Assembly (NCBI RefSeq): GCF_008124765.1
Contig: NZ_VNHS01000007.1
Location: 186,001-250,000 of the forward strand
DNA: 64,000 nucleotides
From: Paenibacillus methanolicus
Lineage (GTDB): Bacteria > Bacillota > Bacilli > Paenibacillales > Paenibacillaceae
Direction: 5' to 3'
Shown here: in pieces, positions 62,927 to 64,000 of the stretch
How positions within the stretch are numbered: the stretch's first letter is position 1
Layout: every line of letters starts with the position of its first letter
The notes under the pieces: model-generated
What the model saw: the letters and a program-made list of their open reading frames with translations, nothing else
Told to the model about the DNA's origin: nothing
The model's database searches: none
Made by a program: the position numbers and the translations under genes

Positions 62927-63871
62927 CTATTCGTGCGAGGTAATAAGCGTCAGCTCGCCGTCCAGCCCATAAGGCCCGAAGCCGGCCGGCAGGATAAGGT
63001 GGTCGCCTTTGCGCAGCGCATATTCGCCGTCTTGGACGTGGATAGAACCGCTGCCGGCTATGACGCTGACGAGGGTATAGCGCTCGTGGGCCGCTAGCTG
63101 CGCGCTGCCGTCTACGTCCCATTTCTCAACGGTGAAGAAGGAATTGGACACGAACGATTTCACGTTCAGGCCATCGCGCGTCTGCGTCTCGAACCCGGCG
63201 GGCTCATAGGCTTGCGGGACGGACGTGACGTCGATCGCTTTCTCCAAGTGCAGCTCGCGGAGGTTGCCGTCTTTGTCCCGGCGGTCGTAGTCGTACACCC
63301 GGTACGTTGTATCGGAGCTTTGCTGCGTCTCGAGCACGACGATGCCCTTGCCGAGCGCGTGAATCGTGCCGCTCGGGACATAGAAGAAGTCGCCCGGCTT
63401 GACGGGAATCTTCGTGAGCAGCGCGTCCCATTGGCCGTCTTGGATCATGCTCTCGAGCTCCGCCTTGGAGGACGCCTCGTGGCCGTAGATGATCGAGGCG
63501 CCGGGCTCGGCGTCCACGATGTACCAGCATTCCGTCTTGCCCAGCTCGCCCTGCTCGTGTTCCCCGGCGTAGGCGTCGTCCGGATGCACCTGGACCGACA
63601 GATCGTCCGAGGCGTCCAGCAGCTTGATCAGCAGCGGGAATACCGGTGACGCGGAGCGGAACAGCTCCGGATGCGAGGACCACAGCTCGCCTAGCGCCAT
63701 GCCTGCGTACAGGCCTTCCTTGACGACGCTCTGGCCGTTCGGATGGGCAGAGATAGCCCAGCATTCGCCGGTATGATCGCTCGGGATGGCATAGCCGAAC
63801 AGGTCGCTTAATTTGGTGCCGCCCCAGATTCGTTCTTGGAAGACGGGCTGCAAAAAGATCGGTTGATTCAT
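62927..63871 (-). CDS. manA: Mannose-6-phosphate isomerase, class I
   Basis: A 314-residue zinc cupin enzyme that interconverts mannose-6-phosphate and fructose-6-phosphate. Visible motifs are ERIWGGTKLSDLFGY, LSVQVHPDD (the zinc site with Gln and His), the zinc Glu in GELGKTECWY and the late His in VPSGTIHALGKG. The length is that of the short bacillus form. The ATG lies 9 nt after GGGAG. It follows a ROK-family kinase gene by 22 nt, so an operon for hexose entry is likely. Confidence 0.93.
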   Translation of the reverse strand: MNQPIFLQPVFQERIWGGTKLSDLFGYAIPSDHTGECWAISAHPNGQSVVKEGLYAGMALGELWSSHPELFRSASPVFPLLIKLLDASDDLSVQVHPDDAYAGEHEQGELGKTECWYIVDAEPGASIIYGHEASSKAELESMIQDGQWDALLTKIPVKPGDFFYVPSGTIHALGKGIVVLETQQSSDTTYRVYDYDRRDKDGNLRELHLEKAIDVTSVPQAYEPAGFETQTRDGLNVKSFVSNSFFTVEKWDVDGSAQLAAHERYTLVSVIAGSGSIHVQDGEYALRKGDHLILPAGFGPYGLDGELTLITSHE

Positions 63872-63893
63872 GAGTTATAGCTCCCTTCGCGGA

Positions 63894-64000
63894 TTAATAG
63901 TGGGTCTGCACGAGCGCGGCGGCGCCGATCAAGCCGGCATCCTGATGAAGCGCGGCGGGGACGAGGGGCGTGCGCCGGCCGGATGGATTGAGCGCGTGCT
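63894..64000 (-). CDS. ROK-family sugar kinase, C-terminal fragment
   Basis: Only the last 34 or so codons are in the window. They translate to a stretch ending HQDAGLIGAAALVQTHY, which matches the C-terminal AGLIGAA motif of ROK glucokinases/fructokinases. The gene continues past the window edge. Its stop lies 22 nt upstream of manA. Confidence 0.75.
   Translation of the reverse strand, partial: HALNPSGRRTPLVPAALHQDAGLIGAAALVQTHY

Overview
The window looks like a chromosomal segment of a high-GC, spore-forming Firmicute of the Paenibacillaceae (Paenibacillus or Cohnella type). The grounds are Shine-Dalgarno sites of the GGAGG type with frequent GTG and TTG starts, three YesM/YesN-type two-component pairs beside sugar ABC transporters, large secreted multidomain glycosidases, and SpoVB, PaiA and DinB homologues that resemble bacilli. 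I recognised no rRNA, tRNA, CRISPR array, phage module or insertion sequence with a transposase.

Layout. 1-450 holds REP-like hairpins and the first copy of a dispersed hairpin-rich repeat. 451-10045 is a xylan locus: a 1574-residue GH10 xylanase with FN3 repeats, a histidine kinase and AraC-type response regulator, and a GH30 xylanase. 10318-10631 encodes two small paralogous peptides with double-glycine leaders. 10789-17441 is mixed: a five-helix membrane protein, a divergent MFS/TetR pair with three operators, a YebC protein fused to a secreted-type domain, a secreted orphan, and two AT-rich small genes. 17647-29399 is a glycosaminoglycan-type utilisation locus: kinase, regulator, ABC binding protein, two permeases, GH88 unsaturated glucuronyl hydrolase and a PL8 lyase. 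A 178-nt palindromic element lies between the last two genes.

29528-31836 holds an azoreductase, a WYL regulator and a VOC protein. 32327-39470 is a second sugar ABC system. Its permeases diverge from the kinase/regulator pair, and its binding protein follows another repeat copy. 39577-43762 holds SpoVB, an MFS pump and a formylglycine-generating enzyme. 43904-49738 is a leftward run of small stress, regulatory and unknown genes, including an ECF41 sigma factor with an FAD oxidoreductase. 49777-52254 is an AraC regulator divergent from a Cys-type sulfatase, the expected substrate of the FGE 7 kb away. 52366-54608 is a CarH-like B12 photoreceptor gene divergent from a soluble PAS-chemoreceptor, with CarH-style operator repeats between them. 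55725-59452 has a TetR gene and then a chemoreceptor/sugar-binding-protein operon behind a cre-like site. The window ends with a small membrane protein, a secreted PKD protein, manA and the 3' end of a ROK kinase.

How it works together (inference). Extracellular GH10/GH30 and PL8 enzymes cut plant xylan and uronate-containing polymers. ABC systems import the oligomers, GH88 trims unsaturated uronates, the sulfatase (matured by the FGE) could remove sulfate, and the ROK kinase and ManA feed hexoses into central metabolism. The YesM/YesN pairs probably sense each substrate. The MCP-binding protein pair may add chemotaxis to a sugar.
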